A stretch of 38,192 bases of DNA from an uncultured Clostridia bacterium (GTDB lineage Bacteria > Bacillota > Clostridia > Lachnospirales > Anaerotignaceae): the NCBI GenBank assembly GCA_944384265.1, contig CALWSR010000031.1, positions 1 through 38,192 of the forward strand, given 5' to 3'. The notes beneath the pieces were generated by a model, which did no database searches, was not told where the DNA came from, and saw only the letters and a list, made by a program, of their open reading frames with translations. Numbering within the stretch: the stretch's first letter is position 1; every line of letters begins with the position of its first letter. Positions 15,372-23,199 of the stretch are shown here, one piece after another. The position numbers and the translations under genes are program-made.

Positions 15372-15387
15372 TATTCCGCTTTAATGT
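15372..15387 (+). other. attR core with the displaced native ychF tail
   Basis: TATTCCGCTTTAATGT lies within TTC CGC TTT AAT GTA TAA (15374-15391), which encodes FRFNV and a stop, the exact C-terminus of the intact ychF at 7310. The AT-rich codons (AAT, GTA, TAA) fit the host, so this is probably the original end of ychF. Confidence 0.75.
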
Positions 15388-15391
15388 ATAA

Positions 15392-15764
15392 TTCCATTTG
15401 ATATTGGAGCATTTGCAGAAAAATAATATATTATGGCGGCACACAGGCAATTTGTATTATTTTTATTACACAGCTGCAAGGTGTTTTTCCACCAAGTTAT
15501 CCCCAGGGAAAAGGAAGAAAATATAGTTTATACACAGAGTTATACACATTATCCACAGAAAAAGAGAAAAAATACTGTGGATAAGTTTTGATAAAATAAA
15601 ATGAGAGAAAATAAAAAAGTGTTGATTTTTCCCTGTTTTTCCAGAAAAAAAGACTATTGTGCAAACAAAAGGAGCAAAAAACAAACAAAAAAGGCTGTGG
15701 AAAAAAGGAAGAAACAAAAGAAGAGGAAAATTTTTTGTAAAATGATAAAAAAGAGTGAAAAAAA
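15392..15764. other. Gene-free stretch between the element and hpf
   Basis: No credible gene is seen. It contains the DnaA-box cluster at 15497-15584. This is followed by about 180 bp of very A-rich top strand (15590-15770), with short open frames that lack ribosome sites. Confidence 0.5.
15497..15584. promoter_or_regulatory. Cluster of DnaA boxes
   Basis: Four perfect matches to TTATNCACA: TTATACACA at 15528-15536 and 15540-15548, TTATCCACA at 15549-15557, and an inverted TGTGGATAA at 15576-15584. One near match, TTATCCCCA, is at 15497-15505. Such density in under 90 bp is not expected by chance. Known DnaA-box clusters act as chromosomal or plasmid origins, as DnaA-titrating sites, or as DnaA-regulated promoters. 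No dnaA or dnaN gene is in the window, so a titration or regulatory cluster is more likely than oriC. Confidence 0.75.
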
Positions 15765-15791
15765 GAAGGATTTTTCATTTTGAGAGAGAAT
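15765..15791 (+). promoter_or_regulatory. Candidate sigma-H promoter of hpf
   Basis: GAAGGATTT at 15765-15773 and AGAGAAT at 15785-15791 are separated by 11 bp. This fits the sigma-H consensus RnAGGAwWW-N11-12-RnnGAAT. The Bacillus subtilis counterpart yvyD/hpf is known to be sigma-H and sigma-B controlled. Confidence 0.45.
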
Positions 15792-15894
15792 ATATAACAC
15801 AAAGGAAGAAAGTAATAGTAAACTAAAATCGTTTGCCTTTTGTTTTTTGGCACAAAAGACTTCATCTTCCGAGTTGCAGAAGGGAGTTGTTTTT

Positions 15895-16437
15895 ATGCGT
15901 TACAATTTTGTAGGAAAAAATATAGAAATCGGAGATAGAACAAGAGAAAAGGTAGAAGCAAAGCTGGCCAGAGTGGAAAAGTTTTTCCCGGAGGAAACTG
16001 TGGCCACTGTGACACTGAGCAGTGAAAAATTGGACAAAAATATTGAAGTGACAATTCCTTATCATAAAAGGATGATTCGTGCAGAGGTAAGCGACCCGGA
16101 TATGATGGCGGCAGTAGACGGCGCTGTGGATATTTTGGAAAACCAAGTGATTCGTTATAAAAAACGCTTGCGTACAAGGGTGCGTCAAAGTGCAGAGGTT
16201 TATCGTGCAGAATATGAATCTCTCCACATCAAAGAAGAGGAATTGAATGAGGAACCATTGTATAAAATTGAGCGAATCAAGCATTTTGAAGTAAAACCAA
16301 TGGATGCAGAGGAAGCTGTTATGGAAATGGAATTGATTGGACACAGCTTTTTTGTATTCCGAGATGCACAAACAGAAAATATCAATGTGGTATATAAAAG
16401 AAAAAATGGCTCCTATGGATTGATTGACCCTGAATGA
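15895..16437 (+). CDS. hpf: Ribosome hibernation-promoting factor, long form
   Basis: A 180-residue protein that binds the small ribosomal subunit and dimerises 70S ribosomes into inactive 100S particles in slow growth. The N-terminal S30AE domain (about residues 1-95, NFVGKNIEIGDRTREKVEAKL...) is joined by a charged linker to a C-terminal dimerisation domain (about 120-178, ending VVYKRKNGSYGLIDPE). This makes it the long form typical of Firmicutes. The frame is open 16 codons upstream, but ATG 15895 has AGAAGGGAG at normal spacing and begins at the conserved MRYNF. It is a single gene between the DnaA-box region and a terminator; a sigma-H promoter is suspected. Confidence 0.95.
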   Translation: MRYNFVGKNIEIGDRTREKVEAKLARVEKFFPEETVATVTLSSEKLDKNIEVTIPYHKRMIRAEVSDPDMMAAVDGAVDILENQVIRYKKRLRTRVRQSAEVYRAEYESLHIKEEELNEEPLYKIERIKHFEVKPMDAEEAVMEMELIGHSFFVFRDAQTENINVVYKRKNGSYGLIDPE

Positions 16438-16470
16438 CAGAGGCATAGCAATGAAAAGGGAATGCAAAAT

Positions 16471-16503
16471 AAAAGCATGGCTTTATAAGCCATGCTTTTT
16501 TAT
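16471..16503 (+). terminator. Rho-independent terminator after hpf
   Basis: AAAAGCATGGCTT pairs perfectly with AAGCCATGCTTTT around TAT, followed by TT. Confidence 0.9.
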
Positions 16504-18097
16504 CATCCCATGCAAGGCTATGCCTCAGTAAGCTAAGGCCTTCTATGTTAATAATGATATTACCTCCACCAAGGCCCAATAAGGCATAGGAGATTTTTAT
16601 GTAAAGCCTTTGGCACATATCATTTGGGGTGTAAATAGCATATTGTATTTATAAATAAAGTATAGAATACAAATGATATATGAAAAGCAGAAAGGGAGGA
16701 TAGCAAAAATATGCAAAGGGTTATAGGGAAGAAGAGGAATTGAAATGCTTGTAACAAAATGCCGTCCAAATCCCACACATATGCTGCTTGACATCATACA
16801 GCAGAATAGCTGAAAGGCAGCATTTATTTCATTATCCTTGACAGAAATACAGCAAATACCGGCGCAGACATTTTGTTGATACAGTTAAAAATAGTATAAA
16901 AAAGTACATAAAAATCAGCGGAAAGGCTATGACAGGCTCAAAAGCCTATATTGCTCCATTTTTGGGTAAGAGAAAAAATAAAACAGCCACTTTTGGCAGC
17001 GGATTATGGATATTATGCCATATCCAATTTTTCAATAAGAAAGTACCCTTGTTGTGCAAAATACTGCTTTATAAGGGGCTTTGATTTGATAAAACGAAAA
17101 AAATGCTGCCCCAAATAAAATGATTTTATAGTATGGGAAAAGGAAAGCTTGCAAACAGCAAAAAACAATTTTTTATACCATACCATTGCAGCCCATTGCA
17201 TATGCTGGGGATATGGGAAGAGGCTGCATTTATAAATATCCATTGAAAATAGTGGGTATTTATACAAAACAAAAATATGGCAAAGGGAATGTAGTAAAAA
17301 GGGTATAGCACAAAACAGATAAAATAAAAATACATATGCCATGGAAATGCAATGGCCCATGGCAATAAAAGAAATGGCTGTTGGTATGGATAAAAAGCAA
17401 TTTCATAAATGAGAGATATATTATGTTGTAACAGATTGCAGCTTGTCTATTTTTATTTTTAACGAAAAAAATTTTATGGTGTGGATAAAAATGGGGAAGC
17501 ATATTTTCCGTTTGAAGGCAATGTGGTGGAATGAACAAGGTCTTTATTAAAAAAATATGATTTGTTCAGCAGTACGGCTTTTATATGATTCTTTTTATCA
17601 AACCATTTATTTTCAGTGGTTTATGGGGTTACACAATGATTTTTACATTGCTTATTACTTTGGAGCAGACTGCCAATTTGATTTTGCTTTGCATATTTGT
17701 TATATAAAAAAACAGACAGATATGATTTTAGAGAAGCATTACAGCATCATGCTTTCATAAAATTTTGATAAAAACAACCAAAATAGACAAATATATATTT
17801 TCATAGCAAAAAATAACCATAATTTTGTAAAAAAATGACGATTTTAAACAAATGCTATAAAAAGAGAGGAATATATTTTTATTTTTTTAAAAAGAAATGA
17901 AATTTTTTATGCATTTTAAACATTGGTATTGTCAGAAATACATAAATAAAATGGCTGAAAATACATAAAGTATGTACTGGAAAAAAAATGTGGCATAAGG
18001 TATAATAAATACAAATGAAAAAGCCCTAAAAAGCCGTTGTTTTTGTCATAAAAGCAGGGGATGTAAGGGGCAGTCTATTTTTATTTAAAAAGTGCTG
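16504..18097. other. 1.6-kb gene-free region between hpf and glgB
   Basis: No convincing gene on either strand; open frames are short, AT-driven and lack ribosome sites. Inverted repeats cluster at its left end. GAGGCATAGC at about 16439-16448 pairs with GCTATGCCTC at about 16517-16526 across the hpf terminator. CTATGCCT...AGGCCTT then pairs with AAGGCC...AGGCATAG ending near 16591. The rest shows nothing I can name, up to the glgB promoter at 17978-18006. Confidence 0.5.
17978..18006 (+). promoter_or_regulatory. Possible glgB promoter
   Basis: A perfect TATAAT at 18001-18006 with a weak TGGAAA at 17978-17983, 17 bp apart. It is 124 bp before the start codon, leaving a long leader. Confidence 0.5.
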
Positions 18098-18132
18098 AAA
18101 GGGGTGAGGCTGCAAAAGCAGCGGCAAATATG
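18098..18132 (+). promoter_or_regulatory. glgB ribosome site separated from its start codon by a hairpin
   Basis: AAAGGGGTGAGG at 18098-18109 is the only good ribosome site but lies about 20 nt from the ATG at 18130. Between them the hairpin GCTGC-AAAA-GCAGC (18109-18122) would bring the two to normal spacing when folded. Confidence 0.55.
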
Positions 18133-20355
18133 ATAACAACAACAAACTTAAATGAATTATTTCAAATTGTTAATGTGGAACACGGTGAACCCCACCATAT
18201 TTTAGGCATGCATGAGGTAGAGCACGACAATCAAAAATTTGTGGCAGTAAGAGCTTTTATTCCCCAAGCAAAAGAAATCATTGTCATAGATGACAATGAC
18301 AATAAAAAAACCTATACCATGATGAAAATACATGAGGACGGGTTTTTTGAAGGCATTATAGAAGACAGACAAAAATGGTTTCCCTATCAGCTTTCCATTA
18401 CAGACTATGAAGGGAATCACTGGATAACCTATGACCCTTATTCTTTTGCACCTACCATATCAGAATATGACAGATATCTTTTTGGTGCAGGAAATCACTA
18501 TGAAATTTTTAAAAAATTGGGCGCACACATCACAACAGTAAATGGTGTGGAGGGTGTTTCATTTGGTGTTTGGGCACCAAATGCCAAAGCAGTGAGCATC
18601 ATTGGCAACTTTAATAATTGGGACAGCAGAAGAAATCAAATGAGAATACTGGGAGAATCGGGCATATGGGAATTGTTTATACCCGGATTAAAGCAGTATG
18701 ACCAATATAAGTTTCAAATAAAGGATAAAAGCAATCATGTTTGTGATAAAGCAGACCCCTATGCTTCTTTTGCACAATTACGTCCGGAGACCGCTTCTGT
18801 AATATATGACAGCAGTGATTATGTATGGAGTGACAAAGCATGGCTGAAGGAGAGAACCAGTGAGCATATTTATCAAGGGCCGGTGAATATTTATGAGGTA
18901 CATTTTGGCAGCTGGATGAGAGTACCGGAGGAGGGCAACCGTTCCATGACTTATTTGGAAGGGGCGGAAAAGCTGGTTGCCTATGTAAAAAAAATGGGAT
19001 ATACCCATATTGAGCTTTTGCCCATTGAGGAGCATCCCTTTGACGGCAGCTGGGGCTATCAGGTAACAGGCTATTATGCACCTACCAGCCGTTTTGGCAC
19101 CCCAAAGGATTTTAAAGCATTTGTGGATGCCTGCCACAGAAATGGCATTGGCGTGATATTAGACTGGGTGCCTGCCCATTTTCCAAAGGACAGCTTTGGA
19201 TTGGTACGCTTTGACGGAACAGCACTGTATGAGCATCAGGACCCAAAGCAGGGAGAGCATCCTGAATGGGGCACACTCATATTTAACTATGGCAGAAATG
19301 AAGTCAGAAACTTTTTGATTGCAAATGCCATTTATTGGATTGAGGAGTTCCATTTGGACGGATTGAGAGTGGATGCTGTGGCTTCCATGCTGTATTTGGA
19401 TTATGGCAAAAACGACGGACAATGGGTGCCAAACCAACATGGCGGAAGAGAAAATTTGCAGGCAGAGGAATTTTTAAAGCATATGAATTCTGTCATCACA
19501 GGCAGATATCCCGGTGTGATGATGATTGCGGAGGAGTCTACATCCTGGGCAGGCGTGACAAGAAGTGCAAATTATGGCGGTCTTGGATTTAGCCTGAAAT
19601 GGAATATGGGATGGATGAACGATTATTTGGTATATTTGAAAAAGGACCCTATTTACAGAAAATATCACCACAATAATTTAACATTCAGCATGGTGTATGC
19701 TTATACAGAAAATTTTATACTGGTATTGTCCCATGATGAGGTTGTACACGGAAAATGCTCTATGATGGAAAAAATGCCGGGAGATTTGTGGCAGAAATTT
19801 GCAAACCTTCGTGTGGCTTATGGCTTTATGTATGGACATCCTGGTAAAAAGCTGCTGTTTATGGGCAGTGAGTTTGGACAGTTTGTAGAGTGGAGCGAAA
19901 CAAGAAGCCTAGACTGGCATTTGCTGGAATATGACACCCACAAAAAGCTGCAGCAGTATATGTGTGATTTGAACCATTTATATCTACAAGAAGGCGCATT
20001 GTGGGAAATGGATTTTGACCCCAAGGGCTTTGAATGGATTGAATGCAATGACAGAGACAACAGCATTGTTTCATTTGTCAGAAGAGGAAAGGACCACAGC
20101 CAAGAGCTGATATTTATATGCAATTTTACACCGGAGACTCATTTTGCATTTCGTGTAGGGGTGCCTGTGGCCGGCATATATGAAGAAATTTTTAACAGCG
20201 ATGATGAAAAATACGGCGGCAGTGGCGTGATAAACAGAAATCCGCTCATCAGCCAAAGAACACCATGGAACAACAGACAAAGCAGTATTGAGCTGAAAGT
20301 GCCTCCTTTGGGCGTGACAATACTGAAAAGAACCATGCAAAACGATGCACATTAA
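18130..20355 (+). CDS. glgB: 1,4-alpha-glucan branching enzyme
   Basis: GlgB cuts alpha-1,4 chains and rejoins the fragment as an alpha-1,6 branch during glycogen synthesis. This 741-residue protein has an N-terminal domain, a CBM48 module (about 110-210, GVWAPNAKAVSIIGNFNNWD) and a GH13 barrel. The GH13 regions are intact: VPAHFP (I), DGLRVDAVAS with nucleophile Asp415 (II), IAEEST with acid/base Glu468 (III) and SHDEVVHG with Asp536 (IV). The length matches full-length bacterial GlgB. It stands alone here, without glgA, glgC or glgP neighbours, after a long gene-free region. Folding of the hairpin between its ribosome site and start codon may control translation. Confidence 0.97.
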   Translation: MITTTNLNELFQIVNVEHGEPHHILGMHEVEHDNQKFVAVRAFIPQAKEIIVIDDNDNKKTYTMMKIHEDGFFEGIIEDRQKWFPYQLSITDYEGNHWITYDPYSFAPTISEYDRYLFGAGNHYEIFKKLGAHITTVNGVEGVSFGVWAPNAKAVSIIGNFNNWDSRRNQMRILGESGIWELFIPGLKQYDQYKFQIKDKSNHVCDKADPYASFAQLRPETASVIYDSSDYVWSDKAWLKERTSEHIYQGPVNIYEVHFGSWMRVPEEGNRSMTYLEGAEKLVAYVKKMGYTHIELLPIEEHPFDGSWGYQVTGYYAPTSRFGTPKDFKAFVDACHRNGIGVILDWVPAHFPKDSFGLVRFDGTALYEHQDPKQGEHPEWGTLIFNYGRNEVRNFLIANAIYWIEEFHLDGLRVDAVASMLYLDYGKNDGQWVPNQHGGRENLQAEEFLKHMNSVITGRYPGVMMIAEESTSWAGVTRSANYGGLGFSLKWNMGWMNDYLVYLKKDPIYRKYHHNNLTFSMVYAYTENFILVLSHDEVVHGKCSMMEKMPGDLWQKFANLRVAYGFMYGHPGKKLLFMGSEFGQFVEWSETRSLDWHLLEYDTHKKLQQYMCDLNHLYLQEGALWEMDFDPKGFEWIECNDRDNSIVSFVRRGKDHSQELIFICNFTPETHFAFRVGVPVAGIYEEIFNSDDEKYGGSGVINRNPLISQRTPWNNRQSSIELKVPPLGVTILKRTMQNDAH

Positions 20356-20435
20356 AAAATTAGAAAAGCATATTTTTATATGTGACTAATATAAATTTTT
20401 TCACAAGTTTTTAAACGCAAAAAGACGGTTTTTTA

Positions 20436-20464
20436 TTGACGTGAATTGTTTTTTTGTGTATAAT
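20436..20464 (+). promoter_or_regulatory. Strong sigma-A promoter of rpsU-yqeY
   Basis: TTGACG at 20436-20441, a 17-bp spacer and a perfect TATAAT at 20459-20464. The transcript would have a leader of about 80 nt, in which TGCTGT (about 20473) can pair with ACAGCA (about 20506). Confidence 0.85.
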
Positions 20465-20553
20465 TCAATAATGTGCTGTACCGTAAAAAATGCAGTTTTT
20501 GGGACAGCATTTGCAACAAAAAGGAATCTCACACCTGGGAGGGAGGGAAATTC

Positions 20554-20730
20554 ATGTCAGAGGTAAAGGTAAAAGAAAATGAATCTTTAGACAGCGCTCT
20601 TCGCCGTTTTAAAAGAAGCTGTGCAAAAGACGGTATTATGGGCGAGGTACGTAAAAGAGAGCATTATGACAAGCCCAGCGTAAAACGTAAAAAGAAATCT
20701 GAAGCGGCTAGAAAACGTAAGTTTAAATGA
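20554..20730 (+). CDS. rpsU: Small-subunit ribosomal protein bS21
   Basis: A 58-residue, very basic protein of the 30S subunit platform, where bS21 helps the initiation complex near the mRNA exit. The sequence [27 protein letters not shown]...[13 protein letters not shown] is the standard bS21. The frame is open to 20473, but ATG 20554, behind GGGAGGG, begins at the conserved N-terminus. The upstream part is the leader RNA. It is 26 bp ahead of yqeY, the usual clostridial pairing. Confidence 0.97.
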   Translation: MSEVKVKENESLDSALRRFKRSCAKDGIMGEVRKREHYDKPSVKRKKKSEAARKRKFK

Positions 20731-20756
20731 TATTTGTTTTCTAAAGGGATGATTGT

Positions 20757-21203
20757 ATGACACTAAAAGAGCAGCTTTTTGAAGACTTGAAAAGTGCTAT
20801 GAAAGAAAAAGATACAATACGCAAAGACACAGTACAGTTGATTCGTTCAGGGATTTTACAAATTGAAAAGGACCAAAAAATAGAATTAGACGACCAAGGG
20901 GTGATAGAGGTCATTGCAAAGCAGCTGAAAAGCCGCAGAGATTCTATGCCCGACTATGTGAAAAGCGGCCGTCAGGATTTGGTAGAAAAACTGAACAGAG
21001 AAATCGAGATATTGTTGAATTACCTTCCAGAGCAGTTGAGTGAAAGTGAAATTCAAAAGGTGATAGAACAAACCATCGCTGAGATTGGCGCAACATCTAT
21101 AAAGGATTTAGGCAATGTGATGAAGGCTGTGAACCCCAAAATAAAAGGGCGTGCAGACGGAAAGGTTGTCAGTAGTCTGGTAAAAGAGATGTTACAAAAA
21201 TAA
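20757..21203 (+). CDS. yqeY: GatB/YqeY domain protein
   Basis: A 148-residue protein of the YqeY family. It resembles the C-terminal tRNA-binding tail domain of GatB but is free-standing, so a role with tRNA is suspected, not shown. Recognised from TLKEQLFEDLKSAMKEKD, the central Y-L-P-x-Q-L hinge (LLNYLPEQLSESE) and the final KDLGNVMKAV...KGRADGKVVSSLV. AAAGGG lies 8 nt before the ATG. It is co-transcribed with rpsU and followed by a terminator. Confidence 0.93.
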   Translation: MTLKEQLFEDLKSAMKEKDTIRKDTVQLIRSGILQIEKDQKIELDDQGVIEVIAKQLKSRRDSMPDYVKSGRQDLVEKLNREIEILLNYLPEQLSESEIQKVIEQTIAEIGATSIKDLGNVMKAVNPKIKGRADGKVVSSLVKEMLQK

Positions 21204-21208
21204 AATCT

Positions 21209-21244
21209 AAAAGACAAGGAATTTTGATTCCTTGTCTTTTTTTG
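21209..21244 (+). terminator. Rho-independent terminator after yqeY
   Basis: AAAAGACAAGGAA pairs perfectly with TTCCTTGTCTTTT (13 bp) around a 6-nt loop, followed by TTT. Confidence 0.92.
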
Positions 21245-21263
21245 TCCCCTTTTGCTAGAGAAA

Positions 21264-21397
21264 GGGGCTATGGCAAAATAACATTGGGGCAGCAGCTTGC
21301 ACAAAGAAAGCTTGTAAATCATATGGCCGTTTTGTGAGTGGAATTTAACCGGTTTTTGTATACGGATTATTTTAAAGAGTTATTTTGCCACAGCCCC
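21264..21397. repeat. MITE-like inverted-repeat element, copy 2
   Basis: The ends GGGGCTATGGCAAAATAAC and GTTATTTTGCCACAGCCCC are inverted complements with one mismatch in 19. The inside shares GCAGCAGCTTGCACAAAGAA and GTGGAATT with copy 1 at 110-241. At 134 bp against 132 bp, the two are the same element family. The region from 21398 to the next gene (about 280 bp) shows nothing further that I recognise. Confidence 0.8.
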
Positions 21398-21678
21398 TGT
21401 TCAAACCACTTATTTATGAGTGGCTTTGATTGCATAATGGCATGGGAAAAGCAAACAAAAACGGGAATATATAAAAAAACGGTGAAAAGAAATCCGGCCA
21501 GAAAGCTGCTTTATACATAAGCAAGGAATAGAGGGCTATAAAACTGCCTTCCATGACAGCGGCTGTTTTTTTATGCATTGAGAGCATATTTTTATTTCAA
21601 AAGGTTATGCAGGAAACAGTATAGCAAAGCAAACAACTGCATAGGTATATAGAAACAGTATTTTTTGGAGGGATCAAT

Positions 21679-21951
21679 TTGCTTGGCGGAGGATTGAAAA
21701 GAGGCTTTGTAAATGCATTGGAATTGCCAAAAGAAGTGATATTGAATCTTCCTTTGATTTCCTTGACAGGAAAAGAAGAGCTTGTGATTGAAAATTATAA
21801 AGGGATTGTAGAATATAGCGAGGAAGTCATCAGAATCAGCACAGCAGTGGGAGTATTGCGTGTGCAGGGAAAAGGCCTGCTTTTAAAACAGCTTACATCA
21901 GAATGTATTGTGATAACAGGCAGTGTGGAAAATATGGCATTTTTGACATAA
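21679..21951 (+). CDS. yqfC: Sporulation protein YqfC
   Basis: A 90-residue YabP/YqfC-family protein made during sporulation; in Bacillus subtilis it is in the mother-cell regulon and its molecular role is unknown. Recognised from LPKEVILNLPLISLTGKEELVIENYKGI...RVQGKGLLLKQL and from its place directly ahead of yqfD and phoH. It starts with TTG 21679, 6 nt after GGAGGG. It is the first gene of the long operon ending at recO. I did not find a convincing sigma-E promoter. Confidence 0.9.
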   Translation: MLGGGLKRGFVNALELPKEVILNLPLISLTGKEELVIENYKGIVEYSEEVIRISTAVGVLRVQGKGLLLKQLTSECIVITGSVENMAFLT

Positions 21952-21984
21952 ATAATGAATAAAAAATGCAGATGAGGTGAAGGA

Positions 21985-23199
21985 ATGTTTTTAGCATTAT
22001 GGTATTATTTGCATGGATATGTTATGATAGAGGTGTCTGGCTTTTCTGTGGAGCGATTTATCAATATGGCCACATTTCGAGGAATTTATTTATGGAATAT
22101 ACAACCCAAAAAAAGTGCTGTACAGATGAATGTTTCTGCAAAGGGCTACAAGCTTTTGGCAGAATGTGCAGAAAAAACAGGCTGCCATTATGAAATGGTC
22201 TGCCTATGCGGTTTGCCGGCGTTGTTTAAAAAATATAAAAAAAGAAAAGTGCTGTCTTTGGGCATTCTCTTTTTTGTCGGCATACTATACACACTTTCTT
22301 CCTTTGTATGGGTGGTGGAAGTGGAGGGCAATGAGAGAATAGAAAAACAACAGCTTTTAAAGGCCTGTGCGGAAGCAGGCATGGCACCCGGAAAATTAAA
22401 ATGGAATATTCATACAGATGGTATTACACAATATTTGCTGGAAACATTTGAAGACATTTCATGGGTAAGCGTTTCCATTGACGGTACAGAAGCATTGGTA
22501 CGGATTGTAGAAACCATACCAAAGCCGGAAATCATAGATAAACAAACCCCCAGTGATTTGGTGGCAAGCAAAGACAGTGTAGTTCAAAGTGTTACCACAG
22601 AAGCAGGAACACCTGTTGTAAAACCGGGAGATGTTGTAAAAAAAGGAGAAGTATTGATTAGCAGTGAAGTGGTCATTGCAGTAGGAGAGGAAGCGGAAAC
22701 AGGCAGAGAGTATGTTGCGGCAAGGGGAACAGTGCTGGCAAAGGTATGGTATACTTTACAGGAGCAGCTGCCTTTAAAATATACAGAAAAAACATATACC
22801 GGTATCGAAAAAAAAGATAAAAGCGTTTTGATTGGAGATACTCTTATTAATATCATACAGCCCAATATGGAGGATGGTTTGTATGAAAAAAACAATACCA
22901 AGCAAAATCAACTGGCAATAGGAGATTTTAAGCTGCCTGTGTCCTGGAAGGAAGAAACCTACCGGCAATATGAAACAGTAGAAAAAACCCGCACAGAAGA
23001 GGAGGCCAAAAAACAGCTGGAAGCACAGCTAAAGCAAAGGGCTCAGCAAATGGTGCAAGGAGAAATAGAAAGCATTGAAATACAATATCAACAGCAGGGA
23101 GATGCTTTGGTGGCAAAAGCCACATTGACAGCCATTGAAAACATTGCACAGCAACAGCCAATACAAAATACAGCAGAGCAAAATCAGGAGGCATTATGA
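21985..23199 (+). CDS. yqfD: Sporulation protein YqfD (SpoIV-type)
   Basis: A 404-residue sporulation membrane protein, usually paired with YqfC. Visible features are an N-terminal cytoplasmic part, one clear transmembrane segment at about residues 87-110 (VLSLGILFFVGILYTLSSFVWVV), then an extracytoplasmic region with VEVEGNERIEKQQLLKACAEAG resembling a POTRA-like domain. A repeated beta region follows, and the C-terminal helix is rich in Glu, Lys and Gln (likely coiled coil, about 330-400). The stop overlaps the phoH start as ATGA. Confidence 0.92.
   Translation: MFLALWYYLHGYVMIEVSGFSVERFINMATFRGIYLWNIQPKKSAVQMNVSAKGYKLLAECAEKTGCHYEMVCLCGLPALFKKYKKRKVLSLGILFFVGILYTLSSFVWVVEVEGNERIEKQQLLKACAEAGMAPGKLKWNIHTDGITQYLLETFEDISWVSVSIDGTEALVRIVETIPKPEIIDKQTPSDLVASKDSVVQSVTTEAGTPVVKPGDVVKKGEVLISSEVVIAVGEEAETGREYVAARGTVLAKVWYTLQEQLPLKYTEKTYTGIEKKDKSVLIGDTLINIIQPNMEDGLYEKNNTKQNQLAIGDFKLPVSWKEETYRQYETVEKTRTEEEAKKQLEAQLKQRAQQMVQGEIESIEIQYQQQGDALVAKATLTAIENIAQQQPIQNTAEQNQEAL

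Larger units (their letters stand above)
7291..15387. mobile_element. Integrative mobilizable element (about 8.1 kb) in the 3' end of ychF
   Basis: The element is bounded by the imperfect 16-bp repeats at 7291-7306 and 15372-15387. It contains, in order: integrase (-), XRE repressor (-), excisionase-like protein (+), unknown 190-residue protein (+), a five-gene minus-strand operon (Nmad3-like protein, two small proteins, lipoprotein, Cys-rich small protein), XRE regulator (+), a small helical protein (-) and a Rep_1 replication initiator (-). G+C is visibly higher than in the flanks. No VirB4, VirD4/TcpA or classical relaxase gene is present. It is therefore best described as a small integrative mobilizable element that may replicate by rolling circle after excision and would rely on a helper to transfer. 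Confidence 0.8.

Noticed and set aside
15497..15784. Chromosomal oriC
   Set aside because: The DnaA boxes and AT-rich tract are suggestive, but dnaA, dnaN, rpmH or gyr genes are all absent, so I call only a DnaA-box cluster.
15862..16467. 201-codon minus-strand open frame over hpf
   Set aside because: It is an antisense shadow of the full-length hpf coding sequence.
17013..17760. Several 60-115-codon open frames between hpf and glgB
   Set aside because: They are on both strands, mutually overlapping, Phe/Tyr/His-rich, and without ribosome sites or family resemblance.
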